A stretch of DNA of 64,000 nt from Avibacterium paragallinarum (GTDB taxonomy: Bacteria > Pseudomonadota > Gammaproteobacteria > Enterobacterales > Pasteurellaceae): assembly GCF_900450705.1 (NCBI RefSeq), contig NZ_UGHK01000002.1, forward strand, positions 124,001 to 188,000, in the 5' to 3' direction. Shown one piece after another: positions 20,133-32,421 of this stretch. The notes beneath the pieces were generated by a model. It did no database searches. It was not told the DNA's origin and saw nothing but the letters and a program-made list of their open reading frames with translations. Numbering within the stretch: the first letter of the stretch is position 1; each line of letters starts with the position of its first letter. A program made the translations under genes and the position numbers.

Positions 20133-21536
20133 ATGATACAAATTGCCCCTATCGTAGATGTATTACAAGGCAAAATTCAAATCGGTGATCAAGTTACCGT
20201 TCGCGGTTGGGTGCGTACTCGCCGTGATTCCAAAGCAGGTCTTTCCTTCGTAGCTGTTTATGACGGCTCTTGCTTTGACCCAATCCAAGTGATCGTCAAT
20301 AGCGACATTGCCAATTATCAAAATGAAATCCTACGCCTCACCACAGGCTGTTCGGTGATTGTAACAGGAAAGGTGGTGGAATCCCCAGCACAAGGGCAAG
20401 CGGTGGAATTGCAGGCGGAAAACGTGGAAGTAACAGGCTGGGTGGAAGATCCCGACACTTACCCAATGGCAGCTAAACGCCATAGCATCGAATATTTGCG
20501 TGAAGTGGCACATTTACGCCCGCGTACCAACATTATCGGTGCAGTAGCGCGTGTACGCCATTGCTTAGCCCAAGCGATTCACCGTTTCTTCCACGAACAA
20601 GGCTTCTACTGGGTGGCTACCCCACTTATCACCGCTTCTGATACCGAAGGTGCGGGAGAAATGTTCCGTGTTTCCACCCTTGACTTAGAAAACCTGCCAC
20701 GCACAGAACAAGGTGCGGTGGATTTTTCGCAAGATTTCTTCGGAAAAGAAGCGTTTTTAACCGTATCTGGTCAGCTAAACGGCGAAACTTACGCTTGTGC
20801 ATTAAGTAAAATTTATACTTTTGGCCCAACCTTCCGTGCAGAAAATTCTAACACCACTCGTCACTTGGCAGAATTCTGGATGGTTGAACCAGAAATGGCG
20901 TTTGCCGATCTCAACGATAACGCAAAACTGGCGGAAGATATGTTGAAATATGTGTTCCGTGCTGTGTTAGCTGAACGCAAAGATGACTTAAAATTCTTTG
21001 AAAAACACGTTGATAAGGACGTTATCAGCCGTTTAGAAAACTTCATTAATTCTGATTTTGCACAAATTGACTACACGGATGCCATTGAAATTTTACTGAA
21101 ATCAAGCAAAAAATTTGAATTCCCAGTCTCTTGGGGCATTGATTTATCTTCTGAACACGAACGCTATTTGGCGGAAGAATATTTCAAATCGCCAGTGGTG
21201 GTGAAAAATTATCCGAAAGACATCAAAGCCTTCTATATGCGTTTAAATGACGATGGCAAAACCGTTGCGGCAATGGACGTTCTCGCTCCTGGAATTGGTG
21301 AAATCATCGGCGGTTCACAACGTGAAGAGCGTTTAGAGGTGCTGGATAAACGTATGCTTGAAATGGGCTTAAACCCTGAAGATTACTGGTGGTATCGCGA
21401 TCTCCGCCGTTACGGCACTGTACCACACTCAGGCTTTGGCTTAGGCTTTGAACGCTTGATTGTTTATGTAACAGGTGTACAAAATATCCGCGATGTGATC
21501 CCATTCCCTCGCGCCCCGAGAAATGCGAATTTCTAA
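20133..21536 (+). CDS. asnS: Asparaginyl-tRNA synthetase
   Basis: Charges tRNA-Asn. The ATG at 20133 is chosen over an upstream non-ATG start at 20118 because GAGG lies 5 bases ahead of it and E. coli AsnS aligns from there. The 467-aa product has an OB-fold anticodon domain ([16 protein letters not shown]) and class II motifs: [16 protein letters not shown] (motif 2) and [15 protein letters not shown] (motif 3). Intact. Confidence 0.98.
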   Translation: MIQIAPIVDVLQGKIQIGDQVTVRGWVRTRRDSKAGLSFVAVYDGSCFDPIQVIVNSDIANYQNEILRLTTGCSVIVTGKVVESPAQGQAVELQAENVEVTGWVEDPDTYPMAAKRHSIEYLREVAHLRPRTNIIGAVARVRHCLAQAIHRFFHEQGFYWVATPLITASDTEGAGEMFRVSTLDLENLPRTEQGAVDFSQDFFGKEAFLTVSGQLNGETYACALSKIYTFGPTFRAENSNTTRHLAEFWMVEPEMAFADLNDNAKLAEDMLKYVFRAVLAERKDDLKFFEKHVDKDVISRLENFINSDFAQIDYTDAIEILLKSSKKFEFPVSWGIDLSSEHERYLAEEYFKSPVVVKNYPKDIKAFYMRLNDDGKTVAAMDVLAPGIGEIIGGSQREERLEVLDKRMLEMGLNPEDYWWYRDLRRYGTVPHSGFGLGFERLIVYVTGVQNIRDVIPFPRAPRNANF

Positions 21537-21557
21537 TTGCTTGTAAATAAGCAAAAT

Positions 21558-21603
21558 AAAAGTGCGGTGGTAAAAATCATTGAATTTTTAGACCGCACTT
21601 TTT
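21558..21603 (+). terminator. asnS terminator built from two inverted uptake signals
   Basis: AAAAGTGCGGT (21558-21568) pairs with its complement near 21593-21603, followed by T residues. Inverted pairs of uptake signals acting as terminators are well known in Haemophilus. Confidence 0.8.
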
Positions 21604-21726
21604 CATTGATACTAGATAAATTTTATATTCCAATAAATCCATTCCTCACTGGAAATGCCCCATATCTTTCATTACCGTCCAAAATAGTATTACAAGGTTT
21701 TCACTACTCTATTTCAACTTAGAAAA

Positions 21727-21815
21727 ATATTTCAAAAATAATACGGCGTTACATCGCCTTGCCGTACTCTCTGTACTGTCTGCGGATCAAAGCCTTGTCT
21801 TATTTTGAACTGAAA
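21727..21815. repeat. MITE-like repeat, copy 1 (right end cut by IS3-family element)
   Basis: Shares the core CGCCTTGCCGTACT, TGTACTGTCTGCGG and CTTGTCTTATTTTGAACTG with the complete copy at 53972-54073. The left end (ATTTCAAAAATAAT) is diverged. The IS3-family element begins right after TGAACTGAAA, where the complete copy would read CGAC. Confidence 0.75.
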
Positions 21816-21838
21816 TGATCTGCCCCCAAAAAGTTAGA

Positions 21839-22645
21839 CTATATTCTAATTTCATTCAAGGACTGAGTTCTGTATTCCACAGGGCTTAGTCCTTTGAGCT
21901 TCACTTGAATACGCTCATTGTTGTAGTAATGAATGTACTCGTGAATCACTTTTTCAAGCTGTTCAAAGGTTTCAAACCGCTTGCCAAAGTAACATTCCGT
22001 CTTCAATCGCCCGAAAAAGCTTTCCATCGCACCATTATCAAGGCAATTGCCTTTTCTCGACATACTTTGCGTAATACCGTGTTTTTTCAATATCTCCCGA
22101 TAACCCATCATTTGATACTGCCACCCTTGGTCGGAATGCAGTATCGGTTTTTCCCCCGCTAATCGGTTCACCGCCTGGGTCAACATTCTGGTTATCTGCT
22201 CAAAATTCGGACTTCTCGCCACATCATAAGCAATAATTTCGTTATTAAACAAGTCTTTAATCGGCGATAAATACACTTTGCCTTCCGCACATTTGAACTC
22301 GGTGATATCCGTTACCCACTTCTCATTCGGCATCGTTGCCGTAAAATCCCGTTGCAACAGATTATCGGCAATGTGTCCCACTTTGCCTTGGTAAGAACGA
22401 TATTTTTTCTGCTTACTTTTTCCTTTTAACCCCAAACGTTGCATTATCGCTTGCCCCCTTTTGTGGTTGATAATCAAGTATTTCCTTAATTCCAAGGTAA
22501 TTCGACGATAACCATAATTTTCGTCATTTTTGCGATAAATTTCCTCTATTTTCTGTGAAATCGCTACATTTTTATCCGACTTTGGCTTGAGATGATAAAA
22601 GAACGAACTGCGTGCCAATCCGATTAGCCTGAGTAACAATTCCAA
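21839..22645 (-). CDS. IS3-family transposase OrfB (DDE integrase core)
   Basis: 268 aa from a TTG start; integrase core with TDITEF (first Asp), HSDQGWQY (second Asp) and [10 protein letters not shown] (Glu). The frame is open upstream of 22645 into the end of orfA ([18 protein letters not shown]), so the natural product is probably an OrfAB fusion made by -1 frameshifting near CAGAAAAAGCC, as known for IS150. OrfB alone may not be made. Confidence 0.9.
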   Translation of the reverse strand: MELLLRLIGLARSSFFYHLKPKSDKNVAISQKIEEIYRKNDENYGYRRITLELRKYLIINHKRGQAIMQRLGLKGKSKQKKYRSYQGKVGHIADNLLQRDFTATMPNEKWVTDITEFKCAEGKVYLSPIKDLFNNEIIAYDVARSPNFEQITRMLTQAVNRLAGEKPILHSDQGWQYQMMGYREILKKHGITQSMSRKGNCLDNGAMESFFGRLKTECYFGKRFETFEQLEKVIHEYIHYYNNERIQVKLKGLSPVEYRTQSLNEIRI

Positions 22646-22668
22646 CGGGAAACGCGAGCGTAAGGCAT

Positions 22669-23178
22669 TTACGATGACGGCTTTTTCTGCATTTTTTGTT
22701 GGTTGAGTTCCTGCAACTTTTTTAGCATTGCATTCTCCGCTTCTAATTCCAAAATTCGGTAACGCAAGCGTTCTTCTTCTGTTTTGGGCGTTGGTGGCAT
22801 TTTAGGTGAGTTGAGTTTCATACTTGGACGACCTTTAGGTTTGAGTAATAACCCATCTATACCTTGTTTTTCAAAGCGTTGCAACCATTGACTAATTATC
22901 CCTGAACTGGGGATATCAAAGCGAAAGCAGGCGGCTTCAGCGGAGCACTGGCCTTTTTTGATAGCTTGAATAACCTTTAATTTAAACTCAACAGAATAAT
23001 ATCGTTTTTTACTTAATACAGCTAATCCATTGATTCCATTATGATTAAATTTCGCAATCCAACGTGCTAACGTGCTTTGGGGAAGCTGAAAATACTGGCG
23101 AGTAAGCGAACGGTTTTTTCCATTTTGATGATAAAAGTCGAGCACTTGTTGTTTGAAACGTTGAGTATATTTAGTCAT
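22669..23178 (-). CDS. IS3-family transposase OrfA (helix-turn-helix)
   Basis: 169 aa with two HTH domains: an N-terminal one (about 10-50) and a second (about 65-110, [13 protein letters not shown]). A C-terminal leucine-rich coil follows ([17 protein letters not shown]), which in IS150-type OrfA mediates dimerisation. Ends QKMQKKPSS, with an A-rich run in which a -1 shift would join it to OrfB. Confidence 0.9.
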   Translation of the reverse strand: MTKYTQRFKQQVLDFYHQNGKNRSLTRQYFQLPQSTLARWIAKFNHNGINGLAVLSKKRYYSVEFKLKVIQAIKKGQCSAEAACFRFDIPSSGIISQWLQRFEKQGIDGLLLKPKGRPSMKLNSPKMPPTPKTEEERLRYRILELEAENAMLKKLQELNQQKMQKKPSS

Positions 23179-23264
23179 AAAAAATCTGCACCTTAATCAG
23201 TTGGTTGTTTAGTCTAACTTTTGGGGTGCAGATCATTAAATTATTTTAAATTCCGAAATTAAGG

Positions 23265-24623
<1,359 letters not shown>

Positions 24624-24627
24624 CTAG

Positions 24628-25977
24628 TTACTTGACGGCTTTATAGCGTTGAATTTGGCTTTTTTCGTCAAGTTGGCGTAATTTTTCTAATTTCTCACCG
24701 ATCTGAATTTCCATTCCCCGTTGTGTTGGAAAATAAAATTTCGTTTCTTTCAAGGCTTCAGGAAAATAATTTTCTCCCGCCGCATAAGCATTTTCTTCAT
24801 TATGAGCGTAACGATATTCCGCCCCATAGCCCAATTCTTTCATCAACTTCGTTGGTGCATTGCGTAAATGCTCTGGTACATCATAATCAGGGCTTTCCAC
24901 TGCCATTTTCTTCGCTGCGTTAAAGGCTTGATACACCGCATTACTTTTTGGTGCAACCGCTAAATAAACGATCGCTTGTGCAATGGCTCGCTCCCCCTCA
25001 GCCTCTCCCACGCGGGTGAAGCAATCCCACGCTGAAAGAGCTACTTGCATTCCTCGCGGATCAGCATTGCCCACATCTTCTGACGCAATCGCAAGCAACC
25101 GCCGTGCCACATAAAGCGGGTCGCCGCCTGCGGTGAGAATACGTGCATACCAATATAACGCCGCATCAGGCGATGAACCTCGCACGGATTTATGCAAAGC
25201 GGAAATCAGATCGTAAAAACGATCCCCCTGCTTATCAAAACGAGCTTGTCGTTCCCCCAGCACTTCCGTTAATAAGGTGCGGTGTAAAATTTTGCCATTT
25301 TTTCCCTCTTCTGCCATATCCGCCATTAATTCAAGGCTGTTCAAGGCTAAGCGAGCATCGCCATTCGCATATTCCGCCAGTAGTTGCAACACATTATCTT
25401 CCAATACAAAATGCTCATTGCCTAACCCTTTCACTTTATCCTGAATGGCACGCTGCAAAACTTGCTCAATATCTTGAGGCGTGAGCGGTTTTAAAATGTA
25501 CACTTTGGCACGAGAAAGCAAGGCGCTGTTCAGCTCAAAGGAGGGATTTTCTGTGGTCGCCCCAATAAAAGTGATCGTGCCGTCTTCAATGTAGGGCAAA
25601 AACGCATCTTGCTGGCTTTTGTTGAAACGATGCACTTCGTCCACAAACAAAATCGTGCGTTGTCCTGTTAGGCGATTTTGTTTAGCTCGCTCAATGGCTT
25701 CGCGAATTTCTTTCACTCCCCCCGTTACTGCTGAAATTCGTTCCACTTCAGCATTAATGCGTTGTGCAATAATTTCTGCTAAGGTCGTCTTCCCCGTCCC
25801 TGGCGGCCCCCATAAAATCATTGAATGAATATGCCCAGTCTCAATGGCTTTGCGTAATGGTTTACCAACACCAATCAAATAGCGTTGCCCGTAATATTCC
25901 TCTAAATTCGTAGGACGCATTCTCGCCGCCAACGGACGAAAATCATTCTCAGCGAAATCAAACGCAAAATTCGACAT
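24628..25977 (-). CDS. rarA: Replication-associated recombination protein A (AAA+ ATPase)
   Basis: Clamp-loader-like ATPase acting at stalled forks. The 449-aa product has Walker [10 protein letters not shown] (57-65), Walker [12 protein letters not shown], sensor GATTENPSF, and a C-terminal MgsA tetramerisation domain. It belongs to the conserved lrp-ftsK-lolA-rarA-serS string. Here a toxin-antitoxin pair on the other strand separates it from lolA. Confidence 0.97.
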   Translation of the reverse strand: MSNFAFDFAENDFRPLAARMRPTNLEEYYGQRYLIGVGKPLRKAIETGHIHSMILWGPPGTGKTTLAEIIAQRINAEVERISAVTGGVKEIREAIERAKQNRLTGQRTILFVDEVHRFNKSQQDAFLPYIEDGTITFIGATTENPSFELNSALLSRAKVYILKPLTPQDIEQVLQRAIQDKVKGLGNEHFVLEDNVLQLLAEYANGDARLALNSLELMADMAEEGKNGKILHRTLLTEVLGERQARFDKQGDRFYDLISALHKSVRGSSPDAALYWYARILTAGGDPLYVARRLLAIASEDVGNADPRGMQVALSAWDCFTRVGEAEGERAIAQAIVYLAVAPKSNAVYQAFNAAKKMAVESPDYDVPEHLRNAPTKLMKELGYGAEYRYAHNEENAYAAGENYFPEALKETKFYFPTQRGMEIQIGEKLEKLRQLDEKSQIQRYKAVK

Positions 25978-26090
25978 TGTTTTTTCTCAGAAAAATAATG
26001 GGAAATTTGCGGGATTATAGCATAGAAGAGAGGGGAAATAACCTCTAGCAAGAAGAATAGAATCTGTTCGCATATCTTTCCCCGTAAAAA

Positions 26091-26133
26091 ATAATATAGA
26101 GATTATTGAAAAATATAATCTCTATATTATAAT
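26091..26133 (+). promoter_or_regulatory. higBA promoter with a 40-bp operator dyad
   Basis: A perfect 16-bp inverted repeat (ATAATATAGAGATTAT, 26091-26106; its complement at 26115-26130) with an 8-base spacer. It overlaps a promoter: -35 TTGAAA (26106-26111) and -10 TATAAT (26128-26133), spacer 16. A binding site for the downstream HTH antitoxin is the obvious reading. Confidence 0.85.
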
Positions 26134-26164
26134 TTTGCTATCATTCTATGGTTTGGGACTTATT

Positions 26165-26524
26165 ATGGTGGTAAAGAAAAAATGGGAAGTCATTGCAACA
26201 GCGAGATTTAAAATATGGTTAAAAGAGCAAGATGAGGCTACAAGGATTTCTGTTTTTAATGCATTAAATAATTTACGGTTCTATGGTCCTCAATTATCTC
26301 GTCCCTATGTAGATACCATAAAAGGTTCTCAATATCCCAATATGAAAGAGTTGCGTATTCAACATAAAAGCAAGCCACTACGAGCATTTTTTGCATTCGA
26401 TCCGCTCAGGCAAGCAATTGTTCTATGTGCTGGAAATAAAAGTAATAATAAACAATTTTACAAACAAATGATTACGATTGCAGATGCAGAATTTACCGAT
26501 TATTTAGCCACATTGGAGAAATAA
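26165..26524 (+). CDS. higB: RelE/HigB-family toxin (Gp49-like)
   Basis: Probable mRNA interferase toxin of a type II toxin-antitoxin pair. The 119-aa product from ATG 26165 (GGGA 6 bases upstream) has the Gp49/HigB pattern: WLKEQDEATR, ELRIQHKSKPLRAFFAFDP, IVLCAGNK. An earlier frame start at 26135 would include promoter sequence and was rejected. The toxin precedes the antitoxin, the usual order for higBA. The catalytic residues of this family are not well fixed, so activity is inferred. Confidence 0.88.
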   Translation: MVVKKKWEVIATARFKIWLKEQDEATRISVFNALNNLRFYGPQLSRPYVDTIKGSQYPNMKELRIQHKSKPLRAFFAFDPLRQAIVLCAGNKSNNKQFYKQMITIADAEFTDYLATLEK

Positions 26525-26525
26525 A

Positions 26526-26834
26526 ATGACACAATATACTACACTTGATGAGCTTATCGCTCAAGAATCCCCTGAAACACAACAATGCATTAAAGAAATG
26601 TCCGAAGAACTCATTCTAGAAACAGGTCTTGCAATGATCCGCGAACAACTCGCACTTTCACAAAAAGAATTAGCACAAGCGATTGGCGTTTCTCAATCTG
26701 CAATCGCTCAGATTGAACAACGCGGAAATGATGTAAAACTTTCTACGCTTAAACGCTACATTGAGAAAATGGGCGGTGAATTAAGCTTAACCGTCAAAAT
26801 GCCTACGGGTTATAGCCAAATTTTTCCACTTTAA
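26526..26834 (+). CDS. higA: HigA-family antitoxin (Xre-type HTH)
   Basis: 102-aa antitoxin and autorepressor. The HTH (about 50-75: LSQKELAQAIGVSQSAIAQIEQ) is of the Xre type. The N-terminal 40 residues probably bind the toxin. It starts one base after the toxin stop codon and overlaps no other gene. Its likely DNA site is the dyad at 26091-26130. Confidence 0.9.
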   Translation: MTQYTTLDELIAQESPETQQCIKEMSEELILETGLAMIREQLALSQKELAQAIGVSQSAIAQIEQRGNDVKLSTLKRYIEKMGGELSLTVKMPTGYSQIFPL

Positions 26835-26839
26835 AAAAC

Positions 26840-26859
26840 TGCGGTCAAAACCGACCGCA
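26840..26859 (+). terminator. Terminator after higBA
   Basis: TGCGGTC / GACCGCA stem with a 6-base loop followed by TTTTCTTTT; formed around an uptake-signal-like pair. It lies between convergent higA and lolA and may serve both. Confidence 0.75.
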
Positions 26860-26885
26860 CTTTTCTTTTATCATTTCCTACCAAA

Positions 26886-27506
26886 CTATTTTTTCTTACG
26901 CTGATCGTCTAGTTCCACGCCTTTTGGTACGCTAAATTTAAACAGGCTATCTGCCAGTGGTTGGTTGGTGATATTACGCAATAAGTATAAATTGGTTTGC
27001 CCGTCTTTTTCCGTGGTGCTGAAATTTTTCAGCACGCCCTCCCCATCGATGCGAATATCAAATTGTTTGATTTGGCTTTTGGCTGATTTCGGTTTTAAGG
27101 TGAAAGTATCGGCTTTTTGCTCCACATTATATTGTTTCCAATATTGAGTATCGTTGCTAGTTAAGAGAACAAAAGGCGTGTTATTCACCGCGTCTGCCAC
27201 CCAATTTGTGGTAACTTGTTGCACAAATGGATCGTAAAACCAGAGGGTTTTGCCATCAGAAATAATTTGGCTTTCTTGCGGGGCTTGGTTGTCCATTCGG
27301 AATAAATTTGGGCGCTTGATTTGAATTTTACCTTTTCCTTGCTGAATTTCTTTGCCTTTAGGGTCGCTGACTTTTTGCACATAATCCGCACTGAGTGCCT
27401 CAACTTTGTTTAAGCGCGCCTGCAATTCACTCACGGCGTCAGCCCAAGCCAGTGGGCTTAAGCCTAAACATAAAAGTGCGGTCATTTTTACAGCCATTTT
27501 TTTCAT
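26886..27506 (-). CDS. lolA: Outer-membrane lipoprotein carrier protein
   Basis: Periplasmic chaperone that carries lipoproteins from LolCDE to LolB. The ATG at 27506 is chosen: AAAGGA lies ahead of it and it begins a clean signal peptide ([15 protein letters not shown]..., cut after AWA). The mature protein has the LolA pattern [13 protein letters not shown] and [16 protein letters not shown]. 206 aa, close to E. coli (203). Between ftsK and rarA as in E. coli. Confidence 0.96.
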   Translation of the reverse strand: MKKMAVKMTALLCLGLSPLAWADAVSELQARLNKVEALSADYVQKVSDPKGKEIQQGKGKIQIKRPNLFRMDNQAPQESQIISDGKTLWFYDPFVQQVTTNWVADAVNNTPFVLLTSNDTQYWKQYNVEQKADTFTLKPKSAKSQIKQFDIRIDGEGVLKNFSTTEKDGQTNLYLLRNITNQPLADSLFKFSVPKGVELDDQRKKK

Positions 27507-27587
27507 AAATTTTCCTTTAATTCTAAAATAATGGGAAATCATTGTTTATCAGACAACGATTTCCCTCATTTGTTGCATTGGGTCTAA

Positions 27588-30440
27588 TTAATAATCTGAA
27601 CGGCGAGCGAGAATTTCTCGCTTGCCATTTTGCAATGGCGAAACGATGCCTTGTTCCTCAAGCTGATCCATAATGCGTGCGGCACGGTTGAAGCCGACAC
27701 GGAATTTGCGTTGAATTGAAGAGGCGGAGGTTGTGCCTGTTTCAATCACAAAATTCATCACCTCATCGAAAAGATCGTCCAGCTCCCCGTCATCGCCCGT
27801 GCGTGGCGTGTCGCTGTCTTCCTCTTCTGCACTATCCAAAATGCCCTCAATGTAGTTCGGTTTCCCTCTTGCCCGCCAATCATCCGCCACGCGTGCCACT
27901 TCGTCATCGCTCATAAATGCCCCGTGTACGCGGATTAGATCGGAAGAGCCTTGTCCTGAATACAGCATATCCCCGCGTCCGAGCAAGGTTTCTGCCCCGC
28001 CTTGATCTAAAATGGTACGCGAGTCGATTTTACTCGCCACCGTAAAGGCGATACGACTTGGGATATTGGCTTTGATTAGCCCTGTAATCACGTCCACCGA
28101 CGGGCGTTGGGTGGCTAAAATCAAATGAATGCCGATGGCACGGGCTTTTTGTGCGAGGCGTGCGATCAATTCTTCAATTTGCTTCCCAGCCACCATCATT
28201 AAATCAGCAAATTCATCGACAATCACCACGATGTAGCTGAGTTTTTCTAATGCAGGTGGCATTGCGTCCATTGTGTCGCCCGGTCGCCAAATTGGGTTAG
28301 GAATCGGCATTCCCATTGCGTTGTATTCCTCGATTTTTTCATTGTAGCCTTCGATATTCCGCACCCGTAACGCGGAGAGTAATTGATAGCGACGTTCCAT
28401 TTCGTCCACGCACCAACGCAGGGCATTGGCGGCTTTTTTCATATCCGTAACCACTTCGGTTAAGAGATGAGGAATGCCATCGTAAATCGAAAGCTCGACC
28501 ACTTTCGGGTCAATCATAATAAATTTGACTTCTTCAGGTTTCACGCGAAATAACAAGCTTAAAATCATTGTATTCACGCCAACGGATTTCCCTGATCCCG
28601 TTGAGCCTGCCACCAATAAATGTGGCATTTTGGCTAAATCCACCACAATCGGGTTACCGCTGATGTCTTTCCCCAATGCCATTGAAAGCAGGGATTTTGA
28701 TTCACGAAATTCGGGGCTGTCTAACACATCACGCAGTGGTACCATTTGGCGGTGCAAATTTGGTGTTTCAATGCCAATGTAAGGCTTGCTCGGAATGACC
28801 TCAGCCACACGGATTGAGCGGAACATTAACGCTCGGGCTAAATCCGTATCAATGCTGGTAACTTTCGAGGCTTTCACGCCTGGCTGGAGTTCCAATTCAT
28901 AACGGGTAACCACAGGCCCAACTAACACATCTTTCACGGTGGCTTTCACATTGAAGTTTCGCAGTTGCTGCTCAATGCGTTGCGAGGTGTCTAAAATTTC
29001 CTCTCGGGTGATTTCTTGCACTTCCACCTGACGCTTTTCTAGCAGATCCAAGCTCGGCAACGGTGTTTTCGGCTTTTCTTTAATGCTCACCTGCTTTTGT
29101 AATGCGGGGTGGATTAAGGAATCGCCGTAAGGCTTATAGCTTGGCTGATTTGACGCGGGTTCTTGTTCTGCCAAAATGTGTTCTAACGTGTCCTCTTCGT
29201 TGATCTCTTTCGCCCGTTGTTGCATTTCAGCTAAACGCTGTTGCTCTTGTGCGGCAAATTGACGTGCCAAATCGTCCATTTCATCGGTTGGCTCGGCGAA
29301 ATCTTCTGTAACCTGATAAGCCTCCACCGAATAGTCTGGAATGGAAACTTTTAACTCAGGTTCACTAGGTGCTTCATACGGCAAAAATTCCTCCGAAAAA
29401 CTGACCGCACTTTGTGTATTTGCAGGTTGCGATATGGCGTGCAACTCAGGCTTTTGCGGAGTGATGGGCGGTGAAATTTGTGGACTGACAAGTTCAACTT
29501 GCACCACAGGTGCAACCGCTGAGGTAGATTGCGGAAGGCTCACATTTGGCAAGCTGTCGTTCTGCCCAACATCATAACGCGAAAATAATTCCATTTTACG
29601 CGGATCAAAAAGCGTCGCATTATTTTCCGTATTTTCTGCAGAGGAAGAAGCATTATCAGAAGCCACTGGTTGGGTTAATTCTTTCAAGCCGCTAATTTGG
29701 ATAAACGGCGGATTGGATTTAGGCGATTCAGCCTCTTCGCTTTGCTCCGTGTTTTCTGCCTGTTGTGGTTCTGGGCGAGGCTCAACTTTATGAATGATGA
29801 TTTCCTCCAAAGGCACTGGCTCGCTTTGTTCTTGCGGTTCTTCAGGCGTTGTCATTGTGGGAGTTTTGTGTTCATTCATTGTAAGCCAATAATAAAACCG
29901 TACAAAAAGCTGTATTAGCACTTTACCCGAACACAGTACAAAGCCCGCTACGGTAAACAATAAAGCGGACAAAATCAGCCCCGCTTTGCCTAAAATGGGA
30001 TAAAGGGAAACGACCAAACTGCCCCCCAACACGCCACCCGCCAAATACGCGCTGGTGTTGGAAAGCAACAGCGTGGCTAATGTGGTTAATCCCGCGAATA
30101 ATATCACGCCGCCGAGGGTGCGAATGGCAGCTTTGATCGCAGTAAGCTGAGTAAATTTTTTCGTTTTAAATAAATAAATCGGCACAAAGCACAATATAAA
30201 GGGGATCACATTGCCGATATGCCCAAACAAGGTGAAAAATAAGCCTATGAGCCAAGCTCCTAACGCCCCTGCCTTGTTGATCGTTTCTGGCTGCGAGGAA
30301 GACACCGCCCAAGTGTTATCAAATGGACTGTAACTTGACCACGCGACAATCAAATATAAGCCAAACAGAGAAATAATGCCTAAGCATAATTCACCCATAT
30401 ATTGCTTTGGCGTGAGATTTGTTGTTATTCGTTTAATCAT
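27588..30440 (-). CDS. ftsK: DNA translocase FtsK
   Basis: Septal DNA pump that clears and aligns chromosomes at division and activates XerCD. The 950-aa product has four N-terminal membrane segments (within about 1-175), a Pro/Glu/Gln-rich linker (about 200-450), a RecA-like motor with Walker [13 protein letters not shown] near residue 612 and DEFADLM, and a C-terminal winged-helix gamma domain ([20 protein letters not shown]). The linker is shorter than in E. coli (1329 aa total). It starts just after lrp. Confidence 0.98.
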   Translation of the reverse strand: MIKRITTNLTPKQYMGELCLGIISLFGLYLIVAWSSYSPFDNTWAVSSSQPETINKAGALGAWLIGLFFTLFGHIGNVIPFILCFVPIYLFKTKKFTQLTAIKAAIRTLGGVILFAGLTTLATLLLSNTSAYLAGGVLGGSLVVSLYPILGKAGLILSALLFTVAGFVLCSGKVLIQLFVRFYYWLTMNEHKTPTMTTPEEPQEQSEPVPLEEIIIHKVEPRPEPQQAENTEQSEEAESPKSNPPFIQISGLKELTQPVASDNASSSAENTENNATLFDPRKMELFSRYDVGQNDSLPNVSLPQSTSAVAPVVQVELVSPQISPPITPQKPELHAISQPANTQSAVSFSEEFLPYEAPSEPELKVSIPDYSVEAYQVTEDFAEPTDEMDDLARQFAAQEQQRLAEMQQRAKEINEEDTLEHILAEQEPASNQPSYKPYGDSLIHPALQKQVSIKEKPKTPLPSLDLLEKRQVEVQEITREEILDTSQRIEQQLRNFNVKATVKDVLVGPVVTRYELELQPGVKASKVTSIDTDLARALMFRSIRVAEVIPSKPYIGIETPNLHRQMVPLRDVLDSPEFRESKSLLSMALGKDISGNPIVVDLAKMPHLLVAGSTGSGKSVGVNTMILSLLFRVKPEEVKFIMIDPKVVELSIYDGIPHLLTEVVTDMKKAANALRWCVDEMERRYQLLSALRVRNIEGYNEKIEEYNAMGMPIPNPIWRPGDTMDAMPPALEKLSYIVVIVDEFADLMMVAGKQIEELIARLAQKARAIGIHLILATQRPSVDVITGLIKANIPSRIAFTVASKIDSRTILDQGGAETLLGRGDMLYSGQGSSDLIRVHGAFMSDDEVARVADDWRARGKPNYIEGILDSAEEEDSDTPRTGDDGELDDLFDEVMNFVIETGTTSASSIQRKFRVGFNRAARIMDQLEEQGIVSPLQNGKREILARRSDY

Positions 30441-30441
30441 T

Positions 30442-30921
30442 TTATTTTAATTGTAAAAAATTGGTCTGTTTCACTTCTTCCATTACCACATAGGTACGCG
30501 TGTCATTCACGCCCGGCAAACGCAATAAGGTCGTGCCAAGTAATTTGCGGTAAGCTGCCATATCTGCCACGCGGGTTTTCAATAAATAGTCGAAATCCCC
30601 CGAAACCAAATGGCATTCTTGAATTTCATCAAGCTGCTGCACTGCATCATTAAATTCTTCAAACACATCAGGCTTACCACGCACAAGGGTAATTTCCACA
30701 ATCACCAATAGCGGAGAATCCAACAGCTCAGGGTTAAGCAAGGCACGATAGCCCATAATCACCCCTTGTTTTTCCAAACGCTTTACCCGCTCCAAACAAG
30801 GCGTTGGCGAAAGTCCCACTTTTTTTGATAAATCAATATTTGAAATTTTGCCATTACGTTGTAATTCATTGAGAATTTTTATATCTATCGCGTCAAGTGC
30901 TTTAGGTAATTTCTTTTCCAT
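30442..30921 (-). CDS. lrp: Leucine-responsive regulatory protein
   Basis: Global feast/famine transcription factor. The ATG at 30921 (GGTGA 8 bases upstream) is preferred over a GTG at 30936; it yields 159 aa. [24 protein letters not shown]-terminal RAM ligand domain with [14 protein letters not shown]. Nearly collinear with E. coli Lrp. Its stop lies 2 bases from the ftsK start, so they may be co-transcribed. Confidence 0.96.
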   Translation of the reverse strand: MEKKLPKALDAIDIKILNELQRNGKISNIDLSKKVGLSPTPCLERVKRLEKQGVIMGYRALLNPELLDSPLLVIVEITLVRGKPDVFEEFNDAVQQLDEIQECHLVSGDFDYLLKTRVADMAAYRKLLGTTLLRLPGVNDTRTYVVMEEVKQTNFLQLK

Positions 30922-31067
30922 AATATTTTTCACCACAAATTGCGGAATTCACCGCTTAAAATAAAAATAACATTTAATTTTACACTATTTTATGCAATTT
31001 TATAGGGAGAGATTCATTCTTGAAAGGTTAAAATTTTTCATAAAAAATGATAACACTTTATAAATCG

Positions 31068-32420
31068 CTAAAGCTGTTGATACACTTTTATTGCATAGGC
31101 ATCAGACATTCCTGCGATGTAATCGCAGATGATCCGCTTTTTTTGCTCCGCTGAAGCCATTTTCCAGCGATTTGCTGTGTTACGGGGTAACAAGCGTTCG
31201 GGGTCGCTTTCAAAAATTTGGAACATTTCGGTGAGCATTCTTTGCCCTTTATATTCAATGCGTTGGGTGGTTACATCGCAAATGACATATTTCAACACAA
31301 AATCTTTGAACACTTTCAGCACCGCGAGGACATCTTCGGGAAGCTCTGCATTATAACGTAACAAAGGCTCAGTAAAATCTGCTGTGATTTTCCACCGCAC
31401 ATTGGTGATAAAATAGTTCACTAATGCCCCAATCGCATTTTTTCGCTCATAATGATGTGCTGAAAATAATTTCTCGCTAAGTGCTTCAATATGCTCTCTT
31501 ATCCACGGGGACGAGCTATTTTTTAATTGTGCTAAGGCTTCTTGCCATTGTTGCAAATGGATAACCCCCACCACAATGGCATCTTCCAGATCGTGAACAC
31601 CGTAGGCAATGTCGTCTGCCAGCTCCATAATACTGCAATCTAAGGATTTATAACGGGTTTTTAAGGTTTGTTGCGGGGTTTTGCGTAGTGAGCTAAGGGT
31701 TTGAAATAAATGGCGATCCGCCTTGCTCAGTGGAGCGAGTAACCAATCAAACATCGCTTTATCCTCGCAGAACAATCCCTTCCCAGGAATCCAGTCCGTC
31801 AGTTTAATGGAAAAGGGATTGCTATGATTTGGCATCGCCAGATCCGCATATTGCGGGGAGACCTCATCTAAAATCGCTGGATATTTCACCACACCGAGCA
31901 ATGTGCGGCGGGTTAAATTCATTCCTGCGTTGGGAGTATAAGGCTCTAATTTGGTTAAAACACGGAAAGTTTGGGCGTTACCCTCAAAACCGCCGTGGGA
32001 TTGCATCATATAATTTAATGCCACTTCCCCACCGTGTCCAAAAGGCGGGTGTCCGATATCGTGTGCAAAACACAGGCTTTCAATCAGATCATTAGAGGGC
32101 AACAACGGTTTGAGTTGCTTTTGTAACTGTGCATTTTCGATGTTGAGCTGTTGGGCTAGATGGGTGAAAGCTTCGCTAAATTTCAGTTGAGAAACAAGGC
32201 TGCTGCCAATTTGAGCCACCTCTAAAGAATGAGTCAAGCGAGTGCGATAAAAATCATTCTCCCCCACCGCGTGAATTTGGGTTTTCGCTTGTAAACAACG
32301 AAAGGCGGCACTGTGCAAAATTCGTCCGCGATCACGGCGAAATGGCGGACGATGATCTTTTTCTCTTGGATTATCGTTAATAAACCGTTCAAGCCAAAGG
32401 GGGTTAATACTATTTTTCAT
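31068..32420 (-). CDS. Deoxyguanosinetriphosphate triphosphohydrolase-like protein (HD domain)
   Basis: Removes triphosphate from dNTPs, probably dGTP. The ATG at 32420 is chosen; the longer frame reaches into lrgB. The 450-aa product has [14 protein letters not shown] and [15 protein letters not shown], which give the HD-domain metal site, and DLEDAIVVG later. The start comes one base after the lrgB stop region, so it is the third gene of a lrgA-lrgB-dgt unit. Substrate range is by family only. Confidence 0.93.
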   Translation of the reverse strand: MKNSINPLWLERFINDNPREKDHRPPFRRDRGRILHSAAFRCLQAKTQIHAVGENDFYRTRLTHSLEVAQIGSSLVSQLKFSEAFTHLAQQLNIENAQLQKQLKPLLPSNDLIESLCFAHDIGHPPFGHGGEVALNYMMQSHGGFEGNAQTFRVLTKLEPYTPNAGMNLTRRTLLGVVKYPAILDEVSPQYADLAMPNHSNPFSIKLTDWIPGKGLFCEDKAMFDWLLAPLSKADRHLFQTLSSLRKTPQQTLKTRYKSLDCSIMELADDIAYGVHDLEDAIVVGVIHLQQWQEALAQLKNSSSPWIREHIEALSEKLFSAHHYERKNAIGALVNYFITNVRWKITADFTEPLLRYNAELPEDVLAVLKVFKDFVLKYVICDVTTQRIEYKGQRMLTEMFQIFESDPERLLPRNTANRWKMASAEQKKRIICDYIAGMSDAYAIKVYQQL

Positions 32421-32421
32421 A

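Larger units (their letters stand above)
21816..23235 (-). mobile_element. IS3-family (IS150-like) insertion sequence
   Basis: 1420 bp with imperfect inverted ends of about 26 bp beginning TGATCTGC and reaching GTTAGACTA. It contains orfA (two HTH blocks) and orfB (DDE integrase). I see no convincing 3-bp target duplication (AAA on one side, TTA on the other). It lies between asnS and serS and breaks no protein gene. Confidence 0.93.
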
